Source: Hyphomicrobiales bacterium
Lineage (GTDB): Bacteria > Pseudomonadota > Alphaproteobacteria > Rhizobiales > JALURZ01
Direction: 5' to 3'
DNA: 7,474 nucleotides
NCBI GenBank assembly: GCA_027058735.1
Contig: JALURZ010000179.1
Location: 2,675-10,148, forward strand
Translations under genes and position numbers: made by a program
Shown: in pieces, positions 1 to 5,556 of the stretch
How positions within the stretch are numbered: position 1 is the first letter of the stretch
How the letters are laid out: every line of letters starts with the position of its first letter
The notes under the pieces: generated by a model
Told to the model about the DNA's origin: nothing
What the model saw: only the letters and a program-made list of their open reading frames with translations
The model's database searches: none

Positions 1-287
1 TTACGGCTCTTGCGGCAAACGGCCGCCCCTTGGCCTTCATCAAGTTTCCCCACATGAATTTTTCTCACGATCAACAGCTAGGCGAACTTCACCAGCATTT
101 TGAAAGGTTCTCCCCTATCACGGCGAAAACTTGTGTCATGGTTCCGAACAAGGCCGGAGGAAAGACGCCTCGAATTCGCTGGTTCACGGTGCTAAACGCG
201 AACGACGAAATCCGTGACGGTGTCACGGCATTTGTCGAGAAATTGGATTCATTCGCTGACGCGTATGCCCAGGTTTCTGGACTCTGA
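1..287 (+). CDS. C-terminal part of an unidentified protein (5' end outside window)
   Basis: The frame is open from the first complete codon at base 3 to a TGA at 285-287. It gives about 94 residues beginning TALAANGRPLAFIK and ending AQVSGL. The first possible internal start is a TTG at 30, but coding-like sequence continues upstream of it, so the gene most likely starts before the window. The visible part is soluble, with no membrane segment. It contains aromatic and basic stretches (FPHMNFSHDQQ, GKTPRIRWFTVLN) and a C-terminal amphipathic helix (about DGVTAFVEKLDSFADAY). I do not recognise the family and assign no function. It lies 123 bases upstream of the antitoxin gene, in the same orientation. 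The base composition is less GC-rich than in the ccm genes, as in the toxin-antitoxin pair, so it may belong to the same acquired segment (inference). Confidence 0.5.
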   Translation, partial: TALAANGRPLAFIKFPHMNFSHDQQLGELHQHFERFSPITAKTCVMVPNKAGGKTPRIRWFTVLNANDEIRDGVTAFVEKLDSFADAYAQVSGL

Positions 288-375
288 GTGTCAATGATAC
301 GTGCGCAGGGCTACCTGATTTCGATGTGCCCTTCTGGTCACGGCTGCTTGCCGGCGGCGCGGCCACACGATACTC

Positions 376-407
376 TTGTTCATGGATTGTGTTTGCGACG
401 AGAACAA
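376..407. promoter_or_regulatory. Inverted repeat just upstream of the antitoxin gene (candidate operator)
   Basis: The arms TTGTTC (376-381) and GAACAA (402-407) are perfect inverted repeats separated by 20 bases. Allowing one bulged base they extend to TCTTGTTC and GAACAAAGA. The right arm ends 3 bases before the antitoxin ATG at 411. Type II toxin-antitoxin operons are usually repressed by their own antitoxin at such repeats (established knowledge); binding here is only inferred. Six-base arms can arise by chance. The rest of the 288-410 gap shows no convincing -35/-10 pair. Confidence 0.25.
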
Positions 408-410
408 AGA

Positions 411-611
411 ATGACGACGCTTGAGGAAATTGAAAAAACCATTTCCGAATTGCCGCCCGATGAACTGGCCAGGTTCCGCGCCTGGTTTGCTGAGTTCGAT
501 GCCAAAATCTGGGATGCCCGGATTAAGCGGGATGCTTCTCAAGGAGCGCTGGATAAATTGGCGCAACAGGCTCTGAAAGATCACAAGGCAGGTCGATCCA
601 AAGAACTATGA
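411..611 (+). CDS. Type II toxin-antitoxin system antitoxin, small helical protein
   Basis: This 66-residue protein starts MTTLEEIEKTISELPPDEL and is rich in charged helical sequence, with two helices around residues 3-30 (including LARFRAWFAEFD) and a C-terminal helix that ends HKAGRSKEL. I recognise the pattern 'TLEEIEKxIxxLPPDELxxFRxWFxEFD' from small proteins found beside RelE/ParE-like toxins. It is expected to bind and neutralise the toxin encoded next to it and to repress its own operon. The frame is open back to 288, but the added residues (a GTG start directly after the upstream stop, with PSGHGCLPAARPH) do not look like the family, so ATG 411 is preferred. No strong ribosome binding site is seen before it. 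Its TGA overlaps the toxin ATG as ATGA (608-611), which implies coupled translation. The assignment rests on remembered family resemblance plus context. Confidence 0.8.
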   Translation: MTTLEEIEKTISELPPDELARFRAWFAEFDAKIWDARIKRDASQGALDKLAQQALKDHKAGRSKEL

Positions 612-865
612 GACATTTCGCCAGCTCATCTTTCTGGGCAGCATACACAGACTTACCCGACCGAATACGTCAACTGGCGGACAAGAATTTTGAACTCCTG
701 AAAACAAACGCTGCACACCCTTCACTGCATTTCAAAAAGATAGCGAATTATCGATCAGTCCGTGTCGGAATTCGTTATCGCGCGTTGGCTCTTGAAGTAG
801 AAGACGGACTGCTTTGGTTCTGGATCGGCAATCACGCCGACTATGACAAACTTCTCAAACGGTAA
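608..865 (+). CDS. Type II toxin-antitoxin system toxin, RelE/ParE/HigB-like
   Basis: This 85-residue basic protein has the size and layout of the RelE/ParE superfamily: an N-terminal helical hairpin (about residues 8-35, FWAAYTDLPDRIRQLADKNF), then a beta sheet. The motif PSLHFKKIANYRSVRVGIRYRAL (in part) matches the usual 'hpsLxfkkl...ysvRvg.nyRal' core, and it ends with WFWIGNHADYDKLLKR, the common 'w.wig.HdeYd' tail. Members of this superfamily cleave mRNA on the ribosome or poison gyrase. Which of the two applies cannot be decided from sequence alone, although the tail is more like HigB/RelE-type endoribonucleases (inference). It shares four bases with the antitoxin gene and is intact with a TAA stop. 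The 56 bases that follow separate it from ccmA, and nothing suggests a functional link with cytochrome maturation. Confidence 0.85.
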   Translation: MRHFASSSFWAAYTDLPDRIRQLADKNFELLKTNAAHPSLHFKKIANYRSVRVGIRYRALALEVEDGLLWFWIGNHADYDKLLKR

Positions 866-921
866 GGAGCCGAATTTCCAAGGGACTTGAACCGTATGGG
901 CGCGAAAATGAAACGCGAAGA

Positions 922-1539
922 ATGACCATGAAACTCAGCGCGCGCGATATCGGTTGTGTCCGGGGTGAACGGCGGATCTTTGCCGGCGTTTCTTTTGCGC
1001 TGGCCTCCGGCGAGGGACTTCTGCTCACCGGAGCCAACGGCACGGGCAAGACCAGCCTGTTGCGCATGATGGCGGGCTTTCTGGAGGTGGCAGGCGGCAC
1101 AATCGAACTCACCGGCGGTTCCCCCGATCTGACCATCGCCCAGCAGGCGCATTTCGTCGGCCATCTCGACGCCGTCAAGCCGGGGCTGAGCGTGGCGGAA
1201 AATATCGAGTTCTGGAGCCGCTTGCTTGGCGCCACGCGCGGCATCGACGAAACGCTGTCGCATTTCGGCTTGTCCGGCCATGCCGATGTCCCCGCCGGAT
1301 TGTTGTCGGCGGGTCAGAAACGCCGTCTTGCCCTGTCGCGGCTGGTGCTGGTGCCACGGCCGCTCTGGCTGCTCGACGAGCCTGCCGTCTCCCTCGACAA
1401 ACAGTCCCAAAAGCGGCTCGCCGCCGTCATGTCCGCGCATCTGGCGCAAGGCGGCATGGTGGTCGCGGCGACCCATTCCGCGCTCGGCCTGCGGCTCGCC
1501 CATGAATTGCGCCTTGGGGCGCGAAAGGCGCGCCCATGA
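922..1539 (+). CDS. ccmA: Cytochrome c maturation ABC transporter ATP-binding protein CcmA
   Basis: CcmA is the ATPase of the CcmAB(CD) inner-membrane complex that uses ATP to release heme-loaded CcmE for cytochrome c assembly. All nucleotide-binding motifs are visible in the 205 residues: Walker A GANGTGKTS (37-45), Q-loop region AQQAHFVGHLD (73-83), ABC signature LLSAGQKRR (127-135), Walker B LWLLDEP (148-154) and the switch histidine in ATHS (H185). The stretch HLDAVKPGLSVAEN is characteristic of CcmA and not of general exporters. Length is normal for the family. ATG 922 is the first start; an in-frame ATG at 928 has a better placed purine-rich site (GAAGA, 917-921) and could be the true start, giving 203 residues. 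The stop overlaps the ccmB ATG (ATGA, 1536-1539), so the two are probably translated together. It is the first gene of the ccm operon; I see no clear sigma-70 promoter in 866-921. Confidence 0.95.
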   Translation: MTMKLSARDIGCVRGERRIFAGVSFALASGEGLLLTGANGTGKTSLLRMMAGFLEVAGGTIELTGGSPDLTIAQQAHFVGHLDAVKPGLSVAENIEFWSRLLGATRGIDETLSHFGLSGHADVPAGLLSAGQKRRLALSRLVLVPRPLWLLDEPAVSLDKQSQKRLAAVMSAHLAQGGMVVAATHSALGLRLAHELRLGARKARP

Positions 1540-2204
1540 AAGCGGTGCTCGCCATCATCCGCCGCGATATGACGCTGGCTGTGCGCCAGGGCGGCGGCGC
1601 GGGCACGGCGATCGGATTTTTTCTGATCGTCGTCTCCCTGCTGCCGCTGGGGATCGGGCCGGACCTGAACCTGCTCACGCGCATCGCGCCGGGGGCCTTG
1701 TGGGTGGCGCTGCTGCTGGCGGTGCTGTTGTCGGCTGAACGGATTTTCCAGCCCGATTACGAGGACGGGTCGCTGGAGGTGCTGCTGGCCAGCCCCGTGC
1801 CGCTTGAAATCGTCGCCCTGGCAAAGGCCCTGGCGCACTGGCTGACGACCGGCCTGCCGCTGACCCTTGCGCTGCCGTTCCTGGGTATCCTGCTCAACAT
1901 CGATATTGCCGATATCGGGCCGATCATGCTGGCCGCCCTGCTCGGCACGCCGGCGCTCAGCCTGATCGCCGCCTTCGGAACGGCGCTCACCATGGGGGTG
2001 CGGCGCGGCGGCTTGCTGGTCTCCCTGCTCGTATTGCCGCTTTATGTGCCGGCGCTCATATTCGGCGTGGTGCTGTCCAGCGGCGCGATGCGCTCCGGCC
2101 CGGGCTACGCGCCTCCGGCGCTGATCCTCGCGGCGATCACGCTGGGCGCGGTGGTTCTGGCGCCGATCGGCGCTGCGGCCGCCATTCGCGCGCATATGAA
2201 ATGA
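1536..2204 (+). CDS. ccmB: Heme exporter / cytochrome c maturation membrane protein CcmB
   Basis: CcmB is the membrane partner of CcmA. The 222-residue product is strongly hydrophobic, with about six predicted membrane spans (roughly 24-40, 52-67, 100-120, 128-152, 160-182 and 195-216). Family hallmarks are an N-terminal basic segment (IIRRDMTLAVRQ), the cytoplasmic motif AERIFQPDYEDGSLE (67-81), thought to contact the ATPase in such transporters, and LVLPLYVPALIFG (165-177). Length is typical. AAAGG at 1524-1528 lies 7 bases before the ATG, inside ccmA. Translation is coupled to ccmA by the ATGA overlap. The next recognised gene, ccmC, begins 83 bases later, the largest gap among the five ccm genes and one that holds a possible micro-ORF. 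Confidence 0.95.
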   Translation: MKAVLAIIRRDMTLAVRQGGGAGTAIGFFLIVVSLLPLGIGPDLNLLTRIAPGALWVALLLAVLLSAERIFQPDYEDGSLEVLLASPVPLEIVALAKALAHWLTTGLPLTLALPFLGILLNIDIADIGPIMLAALLGTPALSLIAAFGTALTMGVRRGGLLVSLLVLPLYVPALIFGVVLSSGAMRSGPGYAPPALILAAITLGAVVLAPIGAAAAIRAHMK

Positions 2205-2287
2205 ACGCTCGAACCGCTCAACTCCGCGACAATCCGCCCCGGGCGAAAATGCGCTGGGTCATTGCCTGTTTTGTGAGGAGCGCCTAA
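2201..2287 (+). CDS. Possible 28-residue micro-ORF bridging ccmB and ccmC
   Basis: An ATG at 2201 overlaps the ccmB stop as ATGA. It opens a frame of 28 residues (begins MNARTAQLRDNPPRAK, ends ACFVRSA) whose TAA at 2285-2287 directly abuts the ccmC ATG at 2288. The arrangement would let ribosomes pass from ccmB to ccmC without a gap, so its role could be translational coupling rather than a functional peptide (inference). The peptide is basic with a short hydrophobic patch (WVIACFV). I know of no family for it. A chance frame of this length is common in GC-rich DNA, so confidence is low. Confidence 0.25.
   Translation: MNARTAQLRDNPPRAKMRWVIACFVRSA
2275..2280 (+). promoter_or_regulatory. Ribosome binding site of ccmC
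   Basis: GAGGAG lies 7 bases upstream of ATG 2288, close to ideal spacing. It fixes the ccmC start and makes the nearby in-frame ATG codons at 2297 and 2327 less likely. Confidence 0.7.
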
Positions 2288-3016
2288 ATGTCGTCCATGC
2301 AGAGATTTGCAAATCCGACGCGGTTCATGGCGCTGTCCGGCGTTGTTCTGCCCTGGGTTGCAGGGGTGGCTGTGGTTTTGCTTGGCATTGGACTGTACTG
2401 GTCCTTGTTCATCGCGCCCGCCGACTATCAGCAGGGCGAGACCGTGCGCATCATGTTCATTCATGTCCCGGCCGCCTGGAACGCCCTGTTTGTCTATACC
2501 TTCATGGCGGCTGCAAGCTGTGTCGCCCTGATCTGGCGTCATCCGCTGGCCGATGTCGCCGCCAAGACCGCGGCCCCCATCGGCGCCAGCTTCACCTTTC
2601 TGGCCCTGGTTACGGGTTCGTTGTGGGGCAAGCCGATGTGGGGGACCTGGTGGGTCTGGGACGCGCGGCTGACCTCGGTGCTGGTCTTGCTGCTGCTGTA
2701 TCTCGCCTATATGGCGATCTGGCGTGCCATCGACGAACCCTCCAAGGCCGGGCGCATCGCCGCCATTCTGGCCATCGCCGGTTTCATCAATGTGCCCATC
2801 ATCAAGTTTTCCGTCGACTGGTGGAACACCCTGCATCAGCCGGCCAGTGTGTTCAGAGCCGGCGGGCCGGCGATCCACCCGTCCATGTTGTGGCCGCTGC
2901 TGATCATGGCGGCGGGCTACACGGTGCTTTTTCTGGCCATGCACCTGAGTGCGATGCGCGCCGAAATCCTGCGCCGGCGGATCCGCTCCATGCAGATCGC
3001 CAGGCTCGAGGGATAG
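2288..3016 (+). CDS. ccmC: Heme lyase / heme handling protein CcmC
   Basis: CcmC presents heme to the periplasmic chaperone CcmE and is needed for its covalent heme loading. The 242-residue product has about six membrane spans and the tryptophan-rich WWD signature of heme handling proteins at 113-130 (WGKPMWGTWWVWDARLTS). The two conserved periplasmic histidines that ligate heme in this family are present: H59 in FIHVPAAW and H183 in NTLHQPAS. N-terminal residues 20-42 form the first span, and the C-terminus is basic and cytoplasmic (RAEILRRRIRSM). Length is normal; nothing is missing. It is preceded by a strong ribosome binding site and followed after 7 bases by ccmD, with which it interacts in other bacteria. 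Confidence 0.97.
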   Translation: MSSMQRFANPTRFMALSGVVLPWVAGVAVVLLGIGLYWSLFIAPADYQQGETVRIMFIHVPAAWNALFVYTFMAAASCVALIWRHPLADVAAKTAAPIGASFTFLALVTGSLWGKPMWGTWWVWDARLTSVLVLLLLYLAYMAIWRAIDEPSKAGRIAAILAIAGFINVPIIKFSVDWWNTLHQPASVFRAGGPAIHPSMLWPLLIMAAGYTVLFLAMHLSAMRAEILRRRIRSMQIARLEG

Positions 3017-3023
3017 GCCGGCC

Positions 3024-3203
3024 ATGGGTGAGACCTATGCCTTTTTCGTCTGGTCGGCCTATGGTCTCACGATCGCCGTTCTGTCGGGGCTGGCGCTTTT
3101 CATTGCGCTGGACTGGAGACGCCAGAAGCAACTGCTTGAGCGCCTGGAGGCGGCGGGCACGCCGCGCCGGGGCAAGGCCAAACGCAAACACGGAGGATCG
3201 TGA
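3024..3203 (+). CDS. ccmD: Heme exporter protein CcmD
   Basis: CcmD is a small single-span membrane protein that stabilises the CcmABC complex and helps release holo-CcmE. ATG 3024 gives 59 residues starting MGETYAFFVWSAYGLTIA, which matches the family pattern of a short periplasmic N-terminus with FVW.AY, one membrane segment (about 12-29) and a basic, charged cytoplasmic tail (DWRRQKQLLERLEA, then KAKRKH). GAGGGA at 3007-3012 is a plausible ribosome binding site. The frame is open further upstream to 2949, but that part lies inside ccmC and does not fit the family, so the shorter start is chosen. The position between ccmC and ccmG is the usual one. Confidence 0.9.
   Translation: MGETYAFFVWSAYGLTIAVLSGLALFIALDWRRQKQLLERLEAAGTPRRGKAKRKHGGS
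3192..3196 (+). promoter_or_regulatory. Ribosome binding site that bears on the ccmG start
   Basis: GGAGG at 3192-3196 lies inside the end of ccmD. The spacing is 3 bases to GTG 3200, 9 bases to GTG 3206 and 15 bases to ATG 3212, all in one frame. The middle start fits best. Confidence 0.55.
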
Positions 3204-3205
3204 TC

Positions 3206-3826
3206 GTGACCATGCGAACGCAGACCCAGGACGCTCCCCCGCGCGCGCGCAGCCGCATCTGGCTGGCGGTTCTTCCCGTTGCCGTGTTCAGCGGACTTGC
3301 GGTATTGTTCTATTTCTCCCTGTCCAACAGAGACCCCTCCCAGGTGCCGTCCGCCCTGATCGGCAAGCCGGTGCCGCAATTTTCGCTGCCCCCCCTGGAA
3401 GGCCTGCTCGAGGACGGCAAGCCGGTTCCGGGATTTTCCACCGCCGACCTGGCCAAAGGGCGCATCACCCTGGTCAACGTATGGGGGTCGTGGTGCGGGC
3501 CGTGCCGCATCGAGCATCCTTTCCTGATGCAATTGCGCGAACGCCACAAACTGGCAATCTATGGTCTCAACTACAAGGATGAACCGGCCAACGCGCGGCG
3601 TTTTCTCGGCGCCTATGGCAGCCCCTTTGTGGCTGTGGGGACCGACAGGCTGGGGCGCAGCGCTCTGGACTGGGGCGTCTACGGGGTGCCGGAAACCTTC
3701 ATTGTCGACGGCCTGGGGCAGATCCGCTACAAGTTCATCGGCCCCCTCAACCAGCGCGCGGTGGACACGGTCATCATGCCCATCGTCAACAAGATCGCGC
3801 TCGAACCCACGTCAACGAAAAATTAA
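3206..3826 (+). CDS. ccmG: Thiol:disulfide interchange protein CcmG (DsbE)
   Basis: CcmG is a membrane-anchored periplasmic thioredoxin-like protein that reduces the cysteines of apocytochrome c before heme attachment, receiving electrons from DsbD/CcdA. From GTG 3206 the product has 206 residues: a basic N-terminus, one membrane anchor (about 17-38), a linker with the family motif ALIGKPVPQFSLPPL, the active site WGSWCGPCR with C97 and C100, and the cis-proline motif YGVPETFIVD (P162), whose GVPET form is specific to CcmG/DsbE. Other in-frame starts are GTG 3200, which would overlap the ccmD stop as GTGA, and ATG 3212. Spacing to GGAGG favours 3206. It is the last ccm gene here; ccmE, ccmF, ccmH and ccmI are not in the window, as expected where these sit in a separate operon. 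Confidence 0.94.
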   Translation: MTMRTQTQDAPPRARSRIWLAVLPVAVFSGLAVLFYFSLSNRDPSQVPSALIGKPVPQFSLPPLEGLLEDGKPVPGFSTADLAKGRITLVNVWGSWCGPCRIEHPFLMQLRERHKLAIYGLNYKDEPANARRFLGAYGSPFVAVGTDRLGRSALDWGVYGVPETFIVDGLGQIRYKFIGPLNQRAVDTVIMPIVNKIALEPTSTKN

Positions 3827-3847
3827 CCATAAACCGCGATTTTCATG

Positions 3848-3861
3848 TCCGGTTAACCGGA
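3848..3861. repeat. Perfect 14-bp palindrome, with a GC hairpin next to it
   Basis: TCCGGTTAACCGGA (3848-3861) is a perfect palindrome 22 bases after the ccmG stop and 31 bases before the next gene. Two bases later GCCGC (3864-3868) and GCGGC (3877-3881) can form a 5-bp stem with an 8-base loop. No T tract follows, so this is not a classical intrinsic terminator. The palindrome could be a protein binding site for the small gene at 3893 or a transcript-end structure (inference). The central TTAA is not followed at the right distance by a second TTAA, so it is not a full CtrA site. Confidence 0.45.
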
Positions 3862-3892
3862 ATGCCGCCCCCGCAAGCGGCCACCCGTCGAG

Positions 3893-4288
3893 ATGTCCGT
3901 AGCGCTCAATATCTCAGCTCTGGCCGCGCGCGCCTATGGGGTGCAAGGCGATGGCCGCACCCAGATCCGCGGTGTGGCGGGCAATGTGGCGCAGGCCCGC
4001 CCCCCGGTCCATCGCGCGTCCGACAGCGCCGTTCGCGTGGAGTTGAGTGCGAACGCGCGGCGCATGATCGGCGGCGAACAGAATGAAACGGTTCACAAGC
4101 AACAGCCGGCGCAGCCCACCCGCGCGCCGGCGATGCCCGGCGAACCGTCCGGCGCCGGACATGCCGCCCCGGGCGAAGCGGTCGCCCGGGGCGGTGGCGC
4201 GGGACGGCGCGAAGCTCCCTTCGCGGGCCAGGGCACCACACGTAGAGCAAGCCATACGCCCGGCGCGCGCATCGATATCCGTGTTTAG
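3893..4288 (+). CDS. Hypothetical small, probably disordered protein
   Basis: I do not recognise this 131-residue protein. It has a short N-terminal segment (MSVALNISALAARAYG), a motif AVRVELSANARRMIGG around residues 46-61, a long stretch rich in Ala, Gly, Pro and Arg that is probably disordered (about 70-120), and the end GARIDIRV. There is no signal peptide or membrane span. Third codon positions are strongly GC-biased in this frame, as in the neighbouring ccm genes, which argues that it is coding and that the opposite-strand frames here are shadows. The ribosome binding site before ATG 3893 is weak. The gene starts 66 bases after ccmG and could be read from the same transcript. Its TAG overlaps the TAA of the convergent regulator gene. 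Confidence 0.55.
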   Translation: MSVALNISALAARAYGVQGDGRTQIRGVAGNVAQARPPVHRASDSAVRVELSANARRMIGGEQNETVHKQQPAQPTRAPAMPGEPSGAGHAAPGEAVARGGGAGRREAPFAGQGTTRRASHTPGARIDIRV

Positions 4289-4788
4289 AGCGATTTTCGG
4301 TGACCGTTTCCCGGCGGCCCGGCGCCGGCGCGGCGGGAATCTTCGTCAAGGGCGCTGGAAATCTTGCGCAGCGACACCAGGAACTGTTTGCGCTGTTCCG
4401 CATTCAGGATCGCCAGCAGTTTGCGGTCCGCCGATACCGCTCCTGGCTGCGTATTGCCAAGGGCGCGCCGGCCGGCCGCGGAAAGCCGGATGGAATTTGC
4501 CCGCGCGTCCTCCTTGGTGCGCTTGCGCTGCAACATGTGCTTCTTGATCAGGCGCTGCACCACATCGGCAAGGGTGCTGCGGTCGATGCCGGTCCGCTCG
4601 ACAAGATCGGTCTGGCTCAGGCCCTCCTCTTTTTCCACCGCCTGCATGACGATATATTGACGCGGTGTCAGACCTGACTGGCCGACTTCCGCGGCGTAGA
4701 GGTCTGCCGCATATTGGCCCGCCCGGCGGAGCAGAAAGAAAGCTGATTTTTCCAGTTGGCGAAGACTTTTTTCTCTGCGCTGCGTCAT
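4285..4788 (-). CDS. MarR-family transcriptional regulator
   Basis: MarR proteins are dimeric winged-helix repressors that usually respond to small phenolic or oxidising compounds and often control a neighbouring gene. From ATG 4788 the product has 167 residues, normal for the family. It shows an N-terminal dimerisation helix (SAFFLLRRAGQYAADLYA), the segment GLTPRQYIVMQAV (39-51), a helix-turn-helix with LSQTDLVERTGIDRSTLADVV (57-77, part quoted) and the wing with the typical DxR element (RTKEDARANSIRLS, 90-103; D95-A-R97). The frame is open to a TTG at 4866, but those residues do not fit the family and the TTG falls inside the proposed promoter, so the ATG is preferred even though no good ribosome binding site precedes it. 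No cysteine is present, so direct thiol redox sensing is unlikely. The target is unknown. Confidence 0.88.
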   Translation of the reverse strand: MTQRREKSLRQLEKSAFFLLRRAGQYAADLYAAEVGQSGLTPRQYIVMQAVEKEEGLSQTDLVERTGIDRSTLADVVQRLIKKHMLQRKRTKEDARANSIRLSAAGRRALGNTQPGAVSADRKLLAILNAEQRKQFLVSLRKISSALDEDSRRAGAGPPGNGHRKSL

Positions 4789-4865
4789 TTTTTTGCTGTT
4801 GTTCCATGGTCTTCCGGCATCGTCTCCGCCCGCGCCAAAGCCTTGCAGGCGCGAGAAAAAATCCA

Positions 4866-4894
4866 ATGCTCGATTCAGATCCGAGTATCGTCAA
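4866..4894 (-). promoter_or_regulatory. Candidate sigma-70 promoter for the marR-type gene
   Basis: On the - strand, TTGACG (4889-4894) and GAGCAT (4866-4871) are separated by 17 bases. The -35 match is good and the -10 match poor (three of six). It would start transcription near 4859 and leave a leader of about 70 bases before ATG 4788. The whole 4789-4986 gap is non-coding as far as I can see and separates this gene from the yciB stop. Confidence 0.35.
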
Positions 4895-4895
4895 A

Positions 4896-4921
4896 ACCAT
4901 GTGGTCTGTAGAATCACATTC
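4896..4921. promoter_or_regulatory. Two short inverted repeats upstream of the marR-type gene
   Basis: ACCA-TG-TGGT (4896-4905) and GAAT-CAC-ATTC (4911-4921) lie just upstream of the proposed -35 box. MarR proteins often bind such repeats near their own promoter (established for the family), so autoregulation is possible. The arms are only four bases long and chance is a real alternative. Two GANTC sites, the target of the alphaproteobacterial cell-cycle methylase CcrM, fall at 4872-4876 and 4911-4915. Confidence 0.25.
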
Positions 4922-4986
4922 CGGTCCCGGGCGATCACAATTCGGTTAGCTCACACCTGTTCGCCCGTGCCCCGGCGACTGATCTG

Positions 4987-5556
4987 TCAGTCCTGATCGA
5001 GCCCGTGGCGGTGCAACACGCCCATCTGCGCAATGGCGAACGCAAGCGTCAGGGGCAGAAAGCCGAACACCTTGAAGGTGACCCATGTATCGGTCGAGAC
5101 CGTGCGCCAGACGATCTCGTTGACGACGGCGAGAGCGGCGAAAAACAAGCCCCAGCGCCAGGTCAGAATGCGCCAGCCTTCATCGCTCACTGCGATGGCC
5201 TCGCCGAGAATCAGTTTGAGCAGGGATCTGCCGAAAGCCAGGCCGCCCAGCAGGATGGCGAAAAACAGCCCATAGATGATGGTCGGCTTGATCTTGATGA
5301 AGATCTCGTCGTTGAGCCACAGGGTCAGGCCGCCAAAAACCAGCACGAAGACACAGGTCACCAGGGGCACCACCGCAAGCTTTCGCGTCAGCACATAGGC
5401 GATGGCCACAGAGATTGTGGCGAGCGCCATGAACGCGGCCGTCGCGGCGAATATGCCATAGCGGGAATTGACCAGGAAAAACACCGCAAGCGGCCCGATT
5501 TCGACCGCTATCTTGACGGCGGGATGCAGCTTTGCCGTTTGCGTCTCGTGGCCCAT
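4987..5556 (-). CDS. yciB: Inner membrane-spanning protein YciB (septation protein A / IspZ family)
   Basis: YciB is a multi-span inner membrane protein linked to cell envelope synthesis and, in some bacteria, to septation; its exact biochemical role is not settled. The 189-residue product has about five or six membrane spans. Family hallmarks are HPAVKIAVEIGPLAVFFLVN (11-30), the motif DEIFIKIKPTIIYGLFF (83-99), and NEIVWRTVSTDTWVTFKVFG (146-165). ATG 5556 shares one base with the ftsY stop (TGATG); a GTG at 5559 directly before it would give a 4-base overlap and one more residue. Either way the gene is translated right after ftsY. This pairing with ftsY is typical of Alphaproteobacteria. 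Confidence 0.94.
   Translation of the reverse strand: MGHETQTAKLHPAVKIAVEIGPLAVFFLVNSRYGIFAATAAFMALATISVAIAYVLTRKLAVVPLVTCVFVLVFGGLTLWLNDEIFIKIKPTIIYGLFFAILLGGLAFGRSLLKLILGEAIAVSDEGWRILTWRWGLFFAALAVVNEIVWRTVSTDTWVTFKVFGFLPLTLAFAIAQMGVLHRHGLDQD

Noticed and set aside
348..374. Possible promoter TTGCCG...GATACT before the antitoxin gene
   Set aside because: The spacer is only 15 bases and both boxes are weak matches.
882..893. GGGACTTGAACC, the reverse complement of a tRNA T-loop sequence (GGTTCAAGTCCC)
   Set aside because: Only two base pairs of a T stem can form, and the sequence where the rest of a tRNA should lie is ccmA coding sequence. It could be a remnant of a tRNA end but nothing else supports that.
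841..3025. Long open frames on the - strand opposite ccmA, ccmB and ccmC
   Set aside because: They are Arg/Gln/Gly-rich shadows with no family motifs, caused by GC-rich codon use in the well-recognised + strand genes.
3823..3863. TTAA elements that recall a CtrA binding site
   Set aside because: The TTAA-N7-TTAA spacing is not met for either TTAA.
3906..4403. Long - strand frames opposite the small gene at 3893-4288
   Set aside because: They overlap the 3' end of the marR-type gene in another frame and have Arg-rich, low-complexity translations. Third-position bias supports the + strand frame.
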